In this document: positions 10,001 through 23,572 of the stretch, one piece after another
Layout of the letters: every line of letters begins with the position of its first letter
Position numbering within the stretch: the stretch's first letter is position 1
Source: Anseranas semipalmata
Lineage: Eukaryota; Chordata; Aves; Anseriformes; Anseranatidae
Assembly: GCA_013399115.1 (NCBI GenBank)
Contig: VXAA01001143.1
Location: 240,970 to 304,969, forward strand
Direction of reading: 5' to 3'
DNA: 64,000 bases
Position numbers and translations under genes: made by a program
The notes under the pieces: model-generated
The model's input: only the letters and a program-made list of their open reading frames with translations
What the model was told of the DNA's origin: nothing
Databases searched by the model: none

Positions 10001-13000
10001 TCTCCCAGCAGCACAGTTACTCATCCCATGGCCAGAGTGGACTTTGTCATCACTGCCAGTTCTGTACTACCCGCCTGAATACTGCTCCTGGTGGGTATTG
10101 TTTTTGTAAGTGGATGCCTCCTAGTTGCTGCTAAATGATATATATCTGCCTTGAGATCAGCTGCATCGAGCATTTGTAGAAGCTGGGTCTTCTGTGCCTC
10201 TTGGATCCTCTGAAACATATTCCATGAGATCCCTTTGGTTCTCTTTGAGCTGTTTTTTGGTTTTCTTAAAGATGCAGTTGAGTTTGGGCATGACAAAAAA
10301 TCACTTCAGTACAGTATTGAGACCTGCTCAATTTATAGGAGTAAACGCTACATGCATACTTCTTTACTTACATAACTGATATTTCTTATTTTATTACAGT
10401 ACATACTTTTTTAAAGCTGAACTTTGAAGCTGATCCCTCTATAATGCTTGGTGGCACTGCCTAGCTAAGTAGAAGCCTTTTATTAGTTTTAAAGGATTTG
10501 TACACTGTCAGATGAACAGATGTTAACGTGCACCTGTAGTCTGTCTCCACTGGGAACTGTATTCACCACTACCATTTAGAACCAGTTGGACAATTTTTGA
10601 ACCAACTTTATGATAAAAGAATATTTTTTTATGTAAAAAAGCTTTAGTGAAAAGCATCTGCTTTGTGTGTCTAGTGTTTTTTTTTTTTTTTTTTTGCTAG
10701 AACTAAAAATTGATGTACATCTTTTGACTTGAGAATTTCTGTTCAAAATATCAACTGTCTGTGGAAAAAGGAGATGGAGAAGATTTATCTGAGGACTTGT
10801 CAAAATTCTGTCCAGACATGGTGATGACAACTTCTGTGTTTTAGCTACTTATCATAATTTGTTGATGTTTTAGATACTCTTGTTTGATATTTGTATTCAT
10901 GTGGCTTAAGTAAATGACTTACTTGGGGTTTATTCCTGATTTTGCCATTGGTTTTCTTTGCAACCCTGCACATATTTTTTCCAAGACATTGGCCAGTTTT
11001 GCATGCTTTGTTTCAGGAGCTGGGGGATGAAGGTAAAGGGGTGGGGTGAGCAAGTCAAATTGGAGACCTCTTAGCCTTACCTTTGAGGTGCTCAGTGCTC
11101 ACGTCTCCAGTCAGTCATGGATTTCCAGCATGTATTAACTATTAATGCTGCTGCAGAGCCTGGGCAAGCATCATCTGGGCATACAAGCTCCAGAAAGACA
11201 AAGTCAAACCAAAATTAGTATAGAGAAAAACTAACAGCATAATCAGAAGAATGGAGAGTCTATCGTAACAGAGAGTTAAGAGTTTGGCTTGTTGAACTCA
11301 GCAGAACAAAGCCTGAGAGGGAGCTGGAGGTACCTCTAAGTACCTTGGTATAAACAGAGAGAGTAAAAAAAGAAAAATTAGACTATTTACACTAATAGGC
11401 AATATTCGCACAAAAACAAGCATGTAAACTGCCATGGAAAGGGTGGTTTCTATCCAGCAGAGGGGAAAGATTCTGAACAGCTCTCAGATGGAGGCAAGAA
11501 ACTTCACAGTTGGAGCATAAAACATCTGTGAAAGGGGCTTTATGTGCTGACTGTTTATGAGTGGAAGGGGCAGAAGGTGACAGCCAGATCTCTGTGTGCT
11601 CCCTCCAAAACTTCAGCTGTGATTAACCCTGCCTCCCACCCAGTGCACCCCCCCACAACCTGCAGGGTTCAGACTGTTTCCATCTGTTGGCAATAACACA
11701 GAACTTCCCTATCTTATTAAGCACTGCAGCATTCTTGTTTACAGAAAGCGTTGAGAATCTTCATAGGATACACTGTTGAAGTGCTCATTCCTTTCACTGC
11801 TTTGCGTGTTACACAAATCTTACCACTCCAGTAGCAGGGATGTGCATTAGCTGATGGCACTAATCACTGGTTACTAGACTAGCCTGGAATTGCAGAGGTT
11901 GTGCTCAAAACCAGACTCTTTTTTGAAAGCCACATTAACTGGTATTGAAATCAGAATAGCTAAGTCTGTGCTAAAGTATTAAATTTTTATAAACACTTGA
12001 GCTGTTTCCCAAGAGAAGTGATGCTCTTGGATCAGTTTGCATGTTCCTTGTGAGTGTGGCTTCTGGACCAGCACTCTCCGATCCTCCCTAGAGCACCGTC
12101 CTTGCCTGGACACCTTCACTCCATCTCTGATGGAGGGACAAGAGCAGTGAATGGTTTCTGTTTTGATGAAGCTCTTCATCCACCTCTATGATCTCATGCT
12201 GCTCTCCCAGTTCATGATCTGAAAGGTGCATCCCTGCCCATTGATAACTAGTGGTCCAAGACTCATGTGGGTGTGTTGTCTAACATGATTTCACTTCTAT
12301 ATTTAACCTAAATTAGCATTTGCTTACCACGCTGTTTCCCCAGCTGTAAAATCCTTCGTGAGCAGGCAGAGACTGTCGCACTGTCACAAACTGGGTTGCA
12401 TGGGAGCCAGCAGCAGCACTCTGCTTCTCTTGGAGATGAGTCATGCTATTTCAAACTATTTGGCAAATCACTAAGCTGAGATCTGCGGCTTTACAGACAA
12501 TATATAATATTTGCTTTGCCTCTGTGCATTGCGTTACATTTTGGATCCTTTTCCATTAGGATTTGAAGCATATAGACTGCATCTAATCTAATTTATCCTG
12601 TTCATCTTGGCAATGCTGGCAATGCTGACAGCTCAGAGAAAACACTTAATTTGACTAAGTGTTTTCAGTTTGCTTCTCAAAATATTTGAAATCATTAAAG
12701 CCAGAGTACCCCTGTGCTGCAATATAAAGTCCTGACCTACTTTAGCAAGTTAATTACAATTTGTAGATCCCTTGGTCTTTGCTTATGCTGCAGGCTGAAT
12801 AAGAGTTTACCTGGTTAAGACTGGGCTCAGTGTTTGGGAATAATTCTCCTGGTTTGATGCATTTTAATATGACTCTTGAAAAAGCACTTCAGCTTTCAGA
12901 GCAAGTGAGACCAGTGCAGCGCGCTGTCTGTGCTGCCGCACTGCGCTGCCCAGGGTGTCTGTGCTGAGCACTGAGTTCCCTGTCCAGATGCTCTCCTGGT

Positions 13001-14408
13001 GTATGGCTGCTCGAGTCCATGGTGTTCATGACTGCCTGTATTCATTGCTACCTGCTGTGCCTGAAGTTCTGGGAGATGTCAGGAAGCAATCAGCTTTCTG
13101 GATGGTTTATGATCTGGTTTGTCATTGGGATTCATGTTTACTGTAGAATCAATAATGATTCAAAAATGATGAAATAGGTATCTAATCCCAATTTCTTACA
13201 AAGATTGCATGAAAAAAAAGAATCTTCAAATGGCTTATTTTGAACTGCTGGATAGGACCAGCTGATTAGGTATTTTGGTTAGGTAGCACTGGAGCGTCTG
13301 TCTGTGATGATGAGGCAACCTGAAATTGCCAGGCATTGAAGGGCAGGTGATGTGATCATGCTACACCAACACGGTGATAGCTTGCTTTGCAACATCAATG
13401 TGATATAATTTTCTTTTGATTTTATTATTTTTTTTCTTTTTAAATGATTTGCTCAAGAGTTCCCATTCAGAGATGAGTGCTGGCGAGTTGCAATACCACT
13501 GAGAATGGATGGTCCAGAGCTGCAGCAGGGAGTAAGGAACTTGGAAAATGCAACTGGTGCGGAAGAGCGAACAAGGTCACTGGTGACAAGGCTCTGCTCC
13601 ATCTGTGCAGGCACGCTCTTGAGCAGAAGCATTCCAGCTACGTGGCATTTTGTCACATTATTCCATTCCTTTCAAATTTCAATAGCTAGTTTTTTGCCTG
13701 CCCTTGGTTAGGAAACAAAGCCCCTCTTTGTGCAGCAACACAACGTGGCTATCTCATGTAACGGAGAAATGAAATGCAAATAACACAGGAATTGTGCTTG
13801 TCTGGGGAAGAAGGAAGCATTGTCTAGTGACAAGAGCAGAAGAAGGTGGTATTGCCCAGTGCCTCTGACAGTCAGTCCCAAAAGGTGGAAGAAACCATAA
13901 TTTGTGGAGTCTTCTGATAACATTGACATTAAAAACTCCCATGTCCCCATTTCATCCTTCATAGAATAGGGACAAAAATTACTCTGATGTTTTGTGCAAT
14001 TCAGCAAAGCATTTAAAACTGCACTTTATCTTTTTAAGTATACAAGAAGATCTCCAACTGCCTGCACAGAGCAACATTCACACTGAAGTACTCTGTGACA
14101 TTGGGTCTGAGTAATTTGTAAAGGAATTGGAGAAGTCTAAGTGAGAGCCATAAAACTACTGGATTAAGAAAATCTTTCAAACATTTTATTCCTTTTTATC
14201 AATTTAGTGAGAATTTTTATGTTAAATGTTAATATTTTTCTTTATCCTTTTTTTGTTCTGGCATGGTACAAAGTGACTACTTAAAAAATGGTAAAGTAAA
14301 AGCAAACTAATGCTAGGGCATAGCAAACTTTTGAGTTATCATTCAGAAACGCATTCAAACCATTAATTTCTAGCACTACCAATCATAAGAAATTAGGTTT
14401 TTGCTCAG

Positions 14409-14460
14409 ACTTGTTTTTTTGTTGTTGTTTTTTTGTTTGTTTGTTTGTTTTTGTTTTTCT
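14409..14460. repeat. T-rich (GTTT)n simple repeat
   Basis: Irregular units of gtt, gttt and gttttt extend for about 50 bases. No coding or structural role is evident. Confidence 0.85.
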
Positions 14461-15714
14461 GTGTTGCATAGTGCCTGATTCCTCACTGTTTGTGAATGCC
14501 TGAGGATCAGTTCTCAGTGGTACTACTGGGGAATGAGAGGTTTTGTCCCTCTTTCAGCACATTCTCAACATCTTGTTGGATCAGGGCATTTGTTTAGCGT
14601 TTTTAAGCTGTGCATACTCATGCCACAGTTTTTTGTTTACACTTACTTCTTTTCTGTCTTGTTTTATTCTTCTTTCTCCAGCCCTCACCTTGTTTTCTGC
14701 TCCATCCCACCTCTTTGCTACCTTCCAAGGTCAAATCCATAAGAGATGGGCTTGCAGAGTGTGACCAGGGAGCGAGGAAGATGCTCAGCAAAGGAGCAAG
14801 GGGCTTGTTCAGTATCAGCACCCCCCCCAAAAGAGCAATGCTAGCTTGCATTGTGCATATGAAGAGCTATTCAGAGCTTAGATTGGTGACAGTCAGGGGA
14901 CAGTTTAACCTCTGGCATCAGCTAGAACTGGGCAGCGACAGGAGCCAGTGCAGTCGTGCTAATTAATGAACCCTGAGGGGACACAATGAGGCACTGGCCC
15001 TGTACACCTGAGACATACTGCTGTCGGCACTGAGGTGCCAATTAGAGTGTTCTCTCATAAAAATAACCTATGCTGAAAAAAATAAAAAAGGCTAAATTCC
15101 AACTAATCTAGATAAAACAAGACTTAGACATAAAATAGAGAAGTGGACTTAGTGATGTGTCTCTCTAATACATTAACACAAGGCAGGACAAGCTCTGCTG
15201 TAGCGGCCATTATTGAAATGCAGAAGGCATGTCCCCAGGCCAGGCAGCAACATCGTTGCTAACCTCACTCACCTCCCTGGGCTGGGGGCTGAAGGCACTC
15301 ACACCCATCATCTTGGGGCAACCTCCACTGGAGTGCAAGGATGAACATCTCAGGGCCACAACCTCCACAGATAGCATGGGGATGTCTGGGAAAGGATCTC
15401 ATCCTACACTGATGTTGGACACAAAATAAATCCACTTCAAAGTGAACAAGAAGTCAGGAAAGGCTTTGGTTCCTCTTCTGCTTCTGGTTTAACATTAATA
15501 GAGCATCGTGCTTTGCAGGTTTTCAGTTTCAGATTCTTCTTTCACCACTCAGCAGTCCTCAAGCTGATTATCACTGCATTGAAAATCAAGCTGTTGTTGG
15601 AGTGTGGCGCGGTCTTGGTTTCATCAGATGACCAGTTCTTGGTAACTGAGGCAAGGAAGCACTTTGTTCAGACTAGCTAGAGTGATGTTAATCCTTTTTT
15701 TTTTTTTCTCTCAG

Positions 15715-15892
15715 TAGATGTGTTTGTGGTGGATGGGGCATCGTAAGCATGTATGCGTTTGAAATATCTAAATGTTTCTGATGAAGACCCGAAGGACCTT
15801 AACCTCATGTCAAAGAAACCCTCAGTATGCCTTTCTAGAGAATGCTCTTCCCTCAGCTGGCTACGAGAAGATCAATGCTGGAATTGATATAA
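15715..15892 (+). pseudogene. FREM1: FREM1-like CSPG-repeat exon with stop and 1-base frameshift
   Basis: A textbook acceptor (long T run then ctctcag) and donor (ATATAA/gtgagt) bracket 178 bases. In the entry frame it reads DVFVVDGAS, TAA (15744-15746), ACMRLKYLNVSDEDPKDLNL, MSKKP; the frame then shifts by one base around 15818-15823 and continues YAFLENALPSAGYEKINAGI followed by DI. This matches the family segment VFVVDEG...L...D.DT...L...PPQFGYLEN.LPS.GFEKSN.GI.I, which I associate with FREM1. The GYLEN/GFEKSN landmark makes the assignment strong. Two independent lesions, a stop and a frameshift, within 80 bases leave no usable product. The exon leaves one base in the last codon, and the following block at 16368 supplies exactly two. 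Confidence 0.83.
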
Positions 15893-16367
15893 GTGAGTAC
15901 ATACCTTACAGTTTGCTACTATTCCTCTAAAATGATTTTATCTAAATTTAATATGGTGAAAGTAGGTAGTTGTATGGGGCACTACTTTACCGATGACTGG
16001 ATGGTAGGAGAGAGAAACCATTTGGCAAATCAGGCTAGACCAAATGGCATTCATTTGGTTAATCACCAGCTATTAAAATAGCATCAAATCATAGCAACCT
16101 ATTTGTTCATCATTCAGGGTACAATTTTCTGAACAGTATATGCATAAGTGCTGTACCCAAGCTAATTTTAAACAAGCCAACAAAGCCATTTTCCAGCACT
16201 CTCCTGGGAAATGGATCTGTAGACTGATCGATCTCACTGCTTCTGGGGCCAAGCCCCCACAAAATCAGAGCTGATGACATCAGAGTTTAACTTTGAAATA
16301 AGCTGATGCTTGTTTTAGAGCCATGTTTAAAGCTCTGTGTGGTTTTAATCTTTTGCATTTCTCCAAG

Positions 16368-16528
16368 ATCCATTTGACTTCCAGTGTCTCCAGGCAAGCT
16401 ATATCAACCACGTTCTCTCTAAGCACAACAGTCCAGGCACCATTGCAGACCGCTTTGTGATTTCTATTAGATACAACGTTCATCAGTTCCTTGGTGGTTC
16501 CTCTCTTTTTCACCATGAATTCAGGAAA
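16368..16528 (+). pseudogene. FREM1: FREM1-like CSPG-repeat exon, diverged but open
   Basis: The acceptor (ttaatcttttgcatttctccaag) is followed by two bases that complete the codon left by the exon at 15715, giving PFDFQCLQASYINHVLSKHN, then SPGTIADRFVISIRYNVHQF, then LGGSSLFHHEFRK to a TGA at 16529. The pattern F.....YIN.V.S.H....ADRF...I matches the FREM segment in which a YVQSRH motif is followed by ADQFT and the end of a CSPG repeat. The part after ISI no longer resembles the VTDGKH-type sequence expected, so the exon is degraded although open. No convincing donor is seen before the stop. A 78-residue open frame on the opposite strand is a shadow of this exon. Confidence 0.6.
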
Positions 16529-19500
16529 TGATTAAATACTTTTTCTTCAACTCAGAAATATAACAGTAACTTCAATCTTGGTCTTCAAAGAGCTGATCTC
16601 CTGTTTCTGAGGGCTGACACCTCACTACCAGAGTAGGAGCTCTCTATAATTAAGGGAAGCAGAACACTAGAATTGTGGTCTGTGCAATGATTAAATTAAT
16701 TGATTTTAGCACTGAGGCAAAAAATGGATGAAGGTGTGGTAGTAACAAATGCACAGTGGAGTTCTTCTGTTGTTTTTGCTGCAATAGAGCTTAGGAGCCT
16801 TAGAGATGAACCTCTGGTCTAAGAATTATGCAAAAACATGAGAAATTATTAGCACCTTCCCAAAATACTTTTTTCTTATAAGTAAATAAATTCATGGTTC
16901 AAAATTTCTCTTCTGCTGCTGTTGGTGCCCTCCCAATCTAGCTTCCTCACTTCTAACATACCTGCAGAGAAATGAGGACAGATTTTGGCTTTGCTGGCAG
17001 ACCTGTTGCACAGATTCCCATGATGCTCATGCTCTCAGTACCAGTGGAATAGGTGTGTGCTTATTTTTAGGGTGCAATGGGATATGATGAAACCTAAGAG
17101 CCGTCTTAAGGCTAGCTGAATCGTTGACTTGACATTTCATTCTGCACGTCAGTTGATTGGTCATTTTATCACCAGTTATGAAGTGAAATTAGATAATCTT
17201 GATGCCATATGGTATACTGTATTTATAGTTTAGTATGTTTTCCATATATGTACGCTAAAGCCTGCTTCAGGGATTTGTTATGGTCCTTGTGTTTACAGGA
17301 TTCGGGTCTTGGGTGAAAGAAGAAATTGACAGTTACTAATGTTTTATTTAAACTGATACATCAGAGGCCACATGGGCAATCCCTAATTAAAGTCAATTCA
17401 CACTTCCCATCCTTCACTAGGGAGGCTGTCAGGGCTCCCTGGGACCAGACCCCAAGTCCACCCGGCCCTGTTACCTCCAACAGTAGTCAGGACTGAGTAT
17501 CCCCAGCGGTTAACCTCCACCCCGGCTTCTCTTCCAAACAGCCATGAGCATGCGGTGTCTCCTCCAGGTTTCCAACACGGGTGGGCTTCCACCTGAAGCA
17601 TCCCTCCAAGGATTATTGTCAGTGTTAGGTTTAACTTCAGAAATTCTTCCTTTCCATCAAAATGCTCCATTCCCCCTGAATTCTTGATAAATAAGGAGCT
17701 ACAGGATTAATTATGTGGGACATTAGTCACTCAATATGTGTCATTATTTTCTCAAAACAAGACTAAATGAATGCCACAGAAGGGTCTTACAGAGATATGC
17801 ATTTGGAGCTGACTCAAAAGCGATAAAATAGAAGCATATTCTCAACCCCAAACATTAGTTGCCTGGTACAGTTACTTACACTGGGGACCCTAGTGAGCTG
17901 TATGGTGTGAATACCCTTAATACAGATAATTTCTTGGCTGTTTCTCATCAAAAAAGATCCCCATGCATATCTTCAGATCCAATACAAGCAGCAGCAAAGC
18001 TGTGGTAAGCTTTAGAGCACATGTGTTTGTCTGCTTGAGACCAAGTCTCAGTCCTCATCCCTGTCTCTGCTGCTGTGTCTTGGTTACTCAAAGTTGTTGT
18101 AATGGCAGACACAACAGAAATTGACTGAGGTTGGACCCAAAATTTTTTAAAAGTGGTGAACAGTAATAATAAACAACAAACCCCGAGAGAGGAAAAGTGA
18201 TGTTCAATTGCCCTGTAAGAACCCCATGAGAACTGGAACAAAGAGGAGTTAATAAACGTTACAGTCAGGTTTTTTGGATGGGATTCTTGCAGAATATGAT
18301 TTCATAATCCGCTGTCTCTAGTGAACAACAAGACCTCTGTAAACACTCAATATTCAAACAGAAAATTGTTTCTTGTAGGCTTCCATGGCACAAAATAAAA
18401 GCTCTGTAAATCTGGGCCTCCATATGTGGTTCTCAGCTGGTGTAAGTCCCTGAATGAATTACATGTGAACAGAGAAATTAATGCTACACACATGGTGGCC
18501 AAACTTGAAAGCAAAAATTGCAACTGAGAATATGCTGCAGTGGATTGTGAAATATTTGAAGATAAATGGAAGCTTGAGTCCTTGCTCATATAATGCATCA
18601 TTGATGCATTTCAAGGGATACACAACTACCACAGTGAGATATTACAATACTGAGATCACATTTGGGGGAGTGCAAGGACTCGCGCTTTAAAATCAAAGGC
18701 TGAATTTAATCAGAACACAAAAAGGTAAGTATGTAATATTGACTCTTTACCGTGATTTTGAACAAAAAATAATTGGGTAAAATACTTGCTCTTTTTAAAG
18801 AATCACACAATTTACTGTTGCAGTAAATGTGTATCCTATCTAGGTTTTGAAATGATTGCGTTCTAAAGCTGCTTTTGTTAATATGTAAATGTTGATGAAA
18901 AATTACCCAGGAGTTTTTGTACTTTTGAAGCAGTTGCAATCTTTTTGTTATAGTTTTTCCAACCCTCTGCAGGCAGAGGAGGAGGAAAGAATGTGCATGT
19001 TCCAGTGAATTCTAAATGAGGGCTGTGCCTCCCCTGTTTGTAAAAAGCCAAGCAAAGCAGTAAAAATAATAAATAAAACAAATGAAACCTGCTTTAATCC
19101 ATTTGTGAGCTCAAGTGTTTCAAGTAGACCATAATATTAAGACAATGAGTTCTGAGAGAGATGGATCAGAGGAAAGGGCTATTGCTTAAACAATGTCAGC
19201 CTACTTAATTAAATTACATATTTGTCAGCACTGTATTTTCCCATGTCCAGGATTCTTACTGTTGATTCAAGGCTTAAGGCCTAAATAGAAAGGGCAACAA
19301 CTGCTGTGCATTTGATCCTGAATAAACTGTGTCCTTTGAAATGCCAGCACTTCACGTCTGGGAGAATGCTGGAGTGCTTTTTGGCAACGGAGGGCACCAG
19401 CAAAAGAGTTGATGAAAATATGTTCCCCTCATGTATCTGACAGTGCCACAGCATCCTGAGGTGTGTGGGGAACCTCACTGAGAATTTTTAAGCCTGGTGT

Positions 19501-22500
19501 TATTTCTGTAACAGTTTACATGTATTTATCACAAGGACAATTGGGTCTGGGGTAGAGGACCAAGAACAGGGCCAGAAGCCAGGAACTCTCAGCTCCCTCT
19601 TTCCTTTGTCTGAAATGGTTTGGCAGGTTTTTCTAATATATAAAATCTATAGTTTAGTCATGGACAATTGCAAATGTTTATTGCCTTATGGTCAAATTTT
19701 AAACTGTTTTCATAGCTGGTTTGTTGCACAAAATAGGTGGCTGTGTTTCCCTTCCCTAGATGGATATCTTCTGCTTCAGACTCCACAGCAGGGCTGGAGG
19801 GAGCCACTGGGACTTGCAGTACAACACCTCAGGATGAAGCAATAGATAAATAAATCTTGCAAGTTTTAGGCCAGAGTACCTGCTCTGTGTGTGTAGAGAG
19901 AGCTTAGCACTCAGCCACCCAGCCACTGCTGCTGTATACACAAGAACTAATAGAGATTTGAGTATTTTTTTCTCTTCTGTACTCATACCAGTTTTGTTTA
20001 AAAAAATGACTTTGAGGAGAGAAAGTGGTCTTTAGTTATGAAGAGTATGATCTGTCCTTTGTCCAACTCTTTGAATCGTCTTTGCCAATATTTTGAGAGC
20101 ACATTCCCTTTGGCATGTCAAGCAGGACCCGTGCTGTAGCTGGAGTGAATGTGTTGGCAGGGCACCCTGGCTTCCATAAGGGTGACACTGGTGACATTGG
20201 TCCCTCCTTGTAACTGTTCATATAAGAGAACTCTGCTGAGTTGCTTTTTCAAACTCCACCAAGTAATCTGTGAATCTTATTGGGTGATATTCGCCCAACT
20301 TGCTATGTCTGGCTCCTCAATCACATTTCATTTACAGAGTGTATATAACCTAGGTACCTCCTTTTTCTTTGTGTTGTACTCAAAATGCCCATGAAATTCC
20401 TCTTTTAAAAGGCTGGAACAGCTCTTCCCTGGTTAGTAAGAGTGGTACAGATTAACACCTGCTTCTGCTCACACTGATGGTATTGGCATAAAACAAGTGG
20501 AGTTCAGTACTGTGGGATCATGCTGTCAATATCCTGAATGCTGAGTGCAGAATCTGGCTATTTTAGACTAAATTGCACTTAAATTGTGCTTGAAAGATCA
20601 TGAAAAATGTGAGCATGAGCATCATATTCCTTGAAATACATAGTATATGAATTGGTACAAATAACGCACATTTTTATCTGCCAAAATTGCTAAGTGTGGA
20701 ACATAACAGAAGTAGTGTGTGCTGGTTTTTTTTTTCTAAGCTTTCAACTTGGGATTAGATGTTCTACTTGAAGAAATGTCTTAGTCAAATACAGGTTAAT
20801 AGACTCAGAGCAGTGGTGGGGAGAAATTTGGTATTTCTTGTCTATGCAGGGGTCTGACTTCCTAGCTAAGAGTTTACAGTGCTTCCAAGTATGCTTGTCC
20901 CAGCTAACAAGCCCACCCATCCCTCTGCCACTTTTATCAGCTTTTTCCAATGAATTTTTCCATCACTGAAAGAACTGTCTTGATTTTGCTTGAAGTTCAA
21001 GGTGAGACAATTTTTCTTTCAGAACTGGCTCTGGTTCTCCCAAGCTATGTCGAGGCACGGCTTTCCCTCCTGCTGAACACACAATTTCAGCAGCATTAAC
21101 GGTAGGCAATCCTTTAAGAAGAAGTGCTAAAATAGGTCCCATAAATAGGAACTTAATGACCCAGGGAAACGACTTCCCCAGGTGGAAGGATCTGCTGCCA
21201 AGCCATCTCCCCACCCAGCGCACCCAAACTCCTCCAGAGCTTTAATCTCCCCATATGCAGAGTTGTTTAATTTTGTAATTCCAGTTCGTGGAGAGCTGGA
21301 CCACATGACCTGCTTGTGGGGCTGCCTCGGTCTGTCTGAATAGCTGATGTGATCCTGTTACCACTGCTCTGGAGTCTTCATTTCATCCTCCCAGCAGGGT
21401 GCGTAGGAAGAGAAGAGTTGCCCTCCCTGTTTACAGAAGAGGAACTGGGCTGCAAAGGAGGTAAAGACTTGTGTGAGCTGGCTCAGTGCTGGTATATTGG
21501 AATGGAAATTTCACAGCACCGGGCTGATCACCAGCTTATCCCTCTGCAACAGGGTAAACGGGCTGCGCGGTGACAGTGAAAATATGAAGGAATTTTTGTA
21601 AAGTCAGACTGAAAATCTTTTGCCACTCTCTGGCTGGCTGAACAGTCAAAGGCAAAAATGTTTCTGTGAGATCTAAACATTTCATTTGCCATCTTGCCTA
21701 GCTATTTTATGTGGCATTCAATTTAAATATGATTTCAAATAGCACTTGAAATGCTTTATTTTAAACTCTATTTTTTTCACTTTGGGGAGGAGGATTGCCT
21801 TTTTTTTTTTTTCATTCCATGCAGTTTAGATGCATTTCTAGCAGTTTCCACTCATGTTCAAGCTCTGGTTCCGATTTGTGCAAAGAGTGTGGCTGCTCTA
21901 AACCCGCCCCGTGTTGAAAGGATGAATATTAACTTTTGTTTTCTTCAAAGTGACTCTTTAATTGAAAATTTAAATATTTAATGAGCTATTTCTATCCAGA
22001 AGGGAGGGAAAAGTAAAAAAAAAAAATAAAAATAAAAAATCCTGCAGATCATTCCTGGGCAGCTTGCGTGCTGGAGCTGGGTGCACGGTCAGGGCTGGGC
22101 TGGCAGCCCCAGGCAAACAGGGATCAGAGCCACCGCAGCCCGCACGCGGGACATCTCTGGCGGGTGCTGCTCTGCACCCACGCTCTGCTCCCAGCCCTCA
22201 GCCCCTGGCGTGTCGCCCACGTCCAGTGCTACAGCTGGAAACCGAGTCCTTGCTCCATCAAGGCATTGGGGTAAAATTCAGTTCTACTTGGCTAAAACCT
22301 GTCATCAAAACAAATGGCGTTTCTAATTGAGCAAGGCCCTCTTGGTAATGAAGGGCAGCAGTTGTGTTGAGATCGCTGCTTCGTGTTTCTCTCCCTGTTC
22401 AGGAGACTGAACTAATTTATTTATGAAACCAAAGCAACACGCCAGATTAGCCATATAACTAGCTATCTGCGTTGTTGAGATTCGCTTGTTTGCTTTCTCA

Positions 22501-23059
22501 TGACATTCAAGTGAACAAGCTATATGTCAATGAAAGCGTTGGCGCTCTATCGTATATTATAGACTAGTTTGAAGTGCAAAAACAAGATCCTGCAATGGGG
22601 CTACACGCAGTATTTTTTTTTCCAGTGAGCATATGCTGCGAGTGGGAAAGAGCCGTATAATGTGAACGAAGGTTTCGTCAATGATGATACGTAGCAGCCC
22701 CTGGGTAAGAGAAGAGAAAGCAAACCCGGCAGCACCTGTAGGCTTCGTGGGCTGGTACCTGTGTAGAAGAGGCATGTGCAGAGACATAGTGAGGGCAACA
22801 ATAGCATCTGCTCTTCCCCTTTGCCTCCTTGCAAATGCAGCATGTTTGCCAGGCTTGGGCTGTCTGGATGCAGGATGGGTCCCTTTTTGTGCACCCGGCC
22901 TCCAAATACCAGTTTTACAACCAATAGCAAAGCACTCACTTCCACTGGAAGCTTTAAGATTTCTCTCAGAAAGGCAGAAGGTCTGCTGGGAAATATTTTG
23001 GCCAAATGTCTCCCACATCCCATGGCTCTGGTTTTAAAGGTTCTCGCTTAACCTCTCTG
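16529..23059. other. Intron-like interval without recognised exon
   Basis: I see no supportable coding exon. FREM1 would need an exon or exons here (or in the gap to the right) to supply the repeat ending just before the MHDD motif at 26401. The interval is unique, mostly AT-rich sequence with a GC-richer patch around 22060-22260 and an A/T-rich tract at about 22013-22040. Short open frames on both strands overlap one another and show no family motifs. Confidence 0.5.
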
Positions 23060-23572
23060 GAAATCTGGCCAGGCGTGTGCTCCCCCCTGGCAGCCGGGGG
23101 AAGGTGCCCCATGCACAACGGGACCGTGCTGCAGGCCTTGTGTCCCGCTGAGCTGCTCCATCCTCACCCTCCCCGCTACGACACGCACCCGGGGGTGCAG
23201 GTGGCCCGGGCTGCTGAGCCCAGCCATGCTTGGGCCAGGCACGCAGGTTCCTGGCTTTGCCCTGCTGAACCCCAGCAACGCCCGGGTACGGGGACTCGGG
23301 CTTTTTCCTTCGCCGCCTTCTATTCTTCGTCCGCTTTTCGCTGCATCAGGGCTCGCACGGGGCGGCGGGGGTGTCGGCACCCCGCCAGGAGGCCTGGCTT
23401 AGCCCCAGCCGCGCTGCCCGGTGCCCGCCGGAGGGAGGCCGGGAGGCCGGGGCCTCCGCGAGGCTGCGGGCGGCCGCTGGGGAGCGCGGCTTTGTGCGAG
23501 CTGCGGATGGCCTCTGCTGGGAGCCGCCGCTCACTGCAGCGAGCCTCGGCCCCCGGCAGCTCCCCCGGCCCC
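23060..23572. promoter_or_regulatory. CpG island running into an assembly gap; candidate promoter
   Basis: Base composition changes sharply to GC-rich with many CpG pairs, most densely from about 23270 to 23572 (for example gcacggggcggcgggggtgt and ggctgcgggcggccgctgg), and the run is cut off by the gap. In birds, dense unmethylated CpG islands usually mark promoters and often coincide with gaps because they sequence poorly. It lies about 2.8 kb before the intact exon at 26401 and after all clearly broken exons. An ATG at 23508 opens a frame into the gap (MASAGSRRSLQRASAPGSS), but its start context is weak. I see no TATA box and cannot tell the direction. It may serve a non-coding RNA, an alternative FREM1-like transcript or nothing. 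Confidence 0.6.

Larger units (their letters stand above)
5865..15714. other. Large intron-like interval, expected exon not found
   Basis: About 9.8 kb without a supportable exon. It holds the CR1 fragment at 6872-7046, A- and T-rich tracts (for example about 10677-10695), a GTTT-type simple repeat at 14409-14460 and a run of seven or more C near 14821. At least one FREM1 exon, encoding roughly a whole CSPG repeat, should lie here if the gene were complete. I could not find it, so it has either been deleted or decayed beyond recognition by eye. Confidence 0.5.

Noticed and set aside
10021..10296. Minus-strand open frames with Lys/Gln-rich, helical-looking peptides; possible processed pseudogene
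   Set aside because: Two overlapping frames look equally good, neither is recognised, and there is no poly-A tail or target-site duplication.
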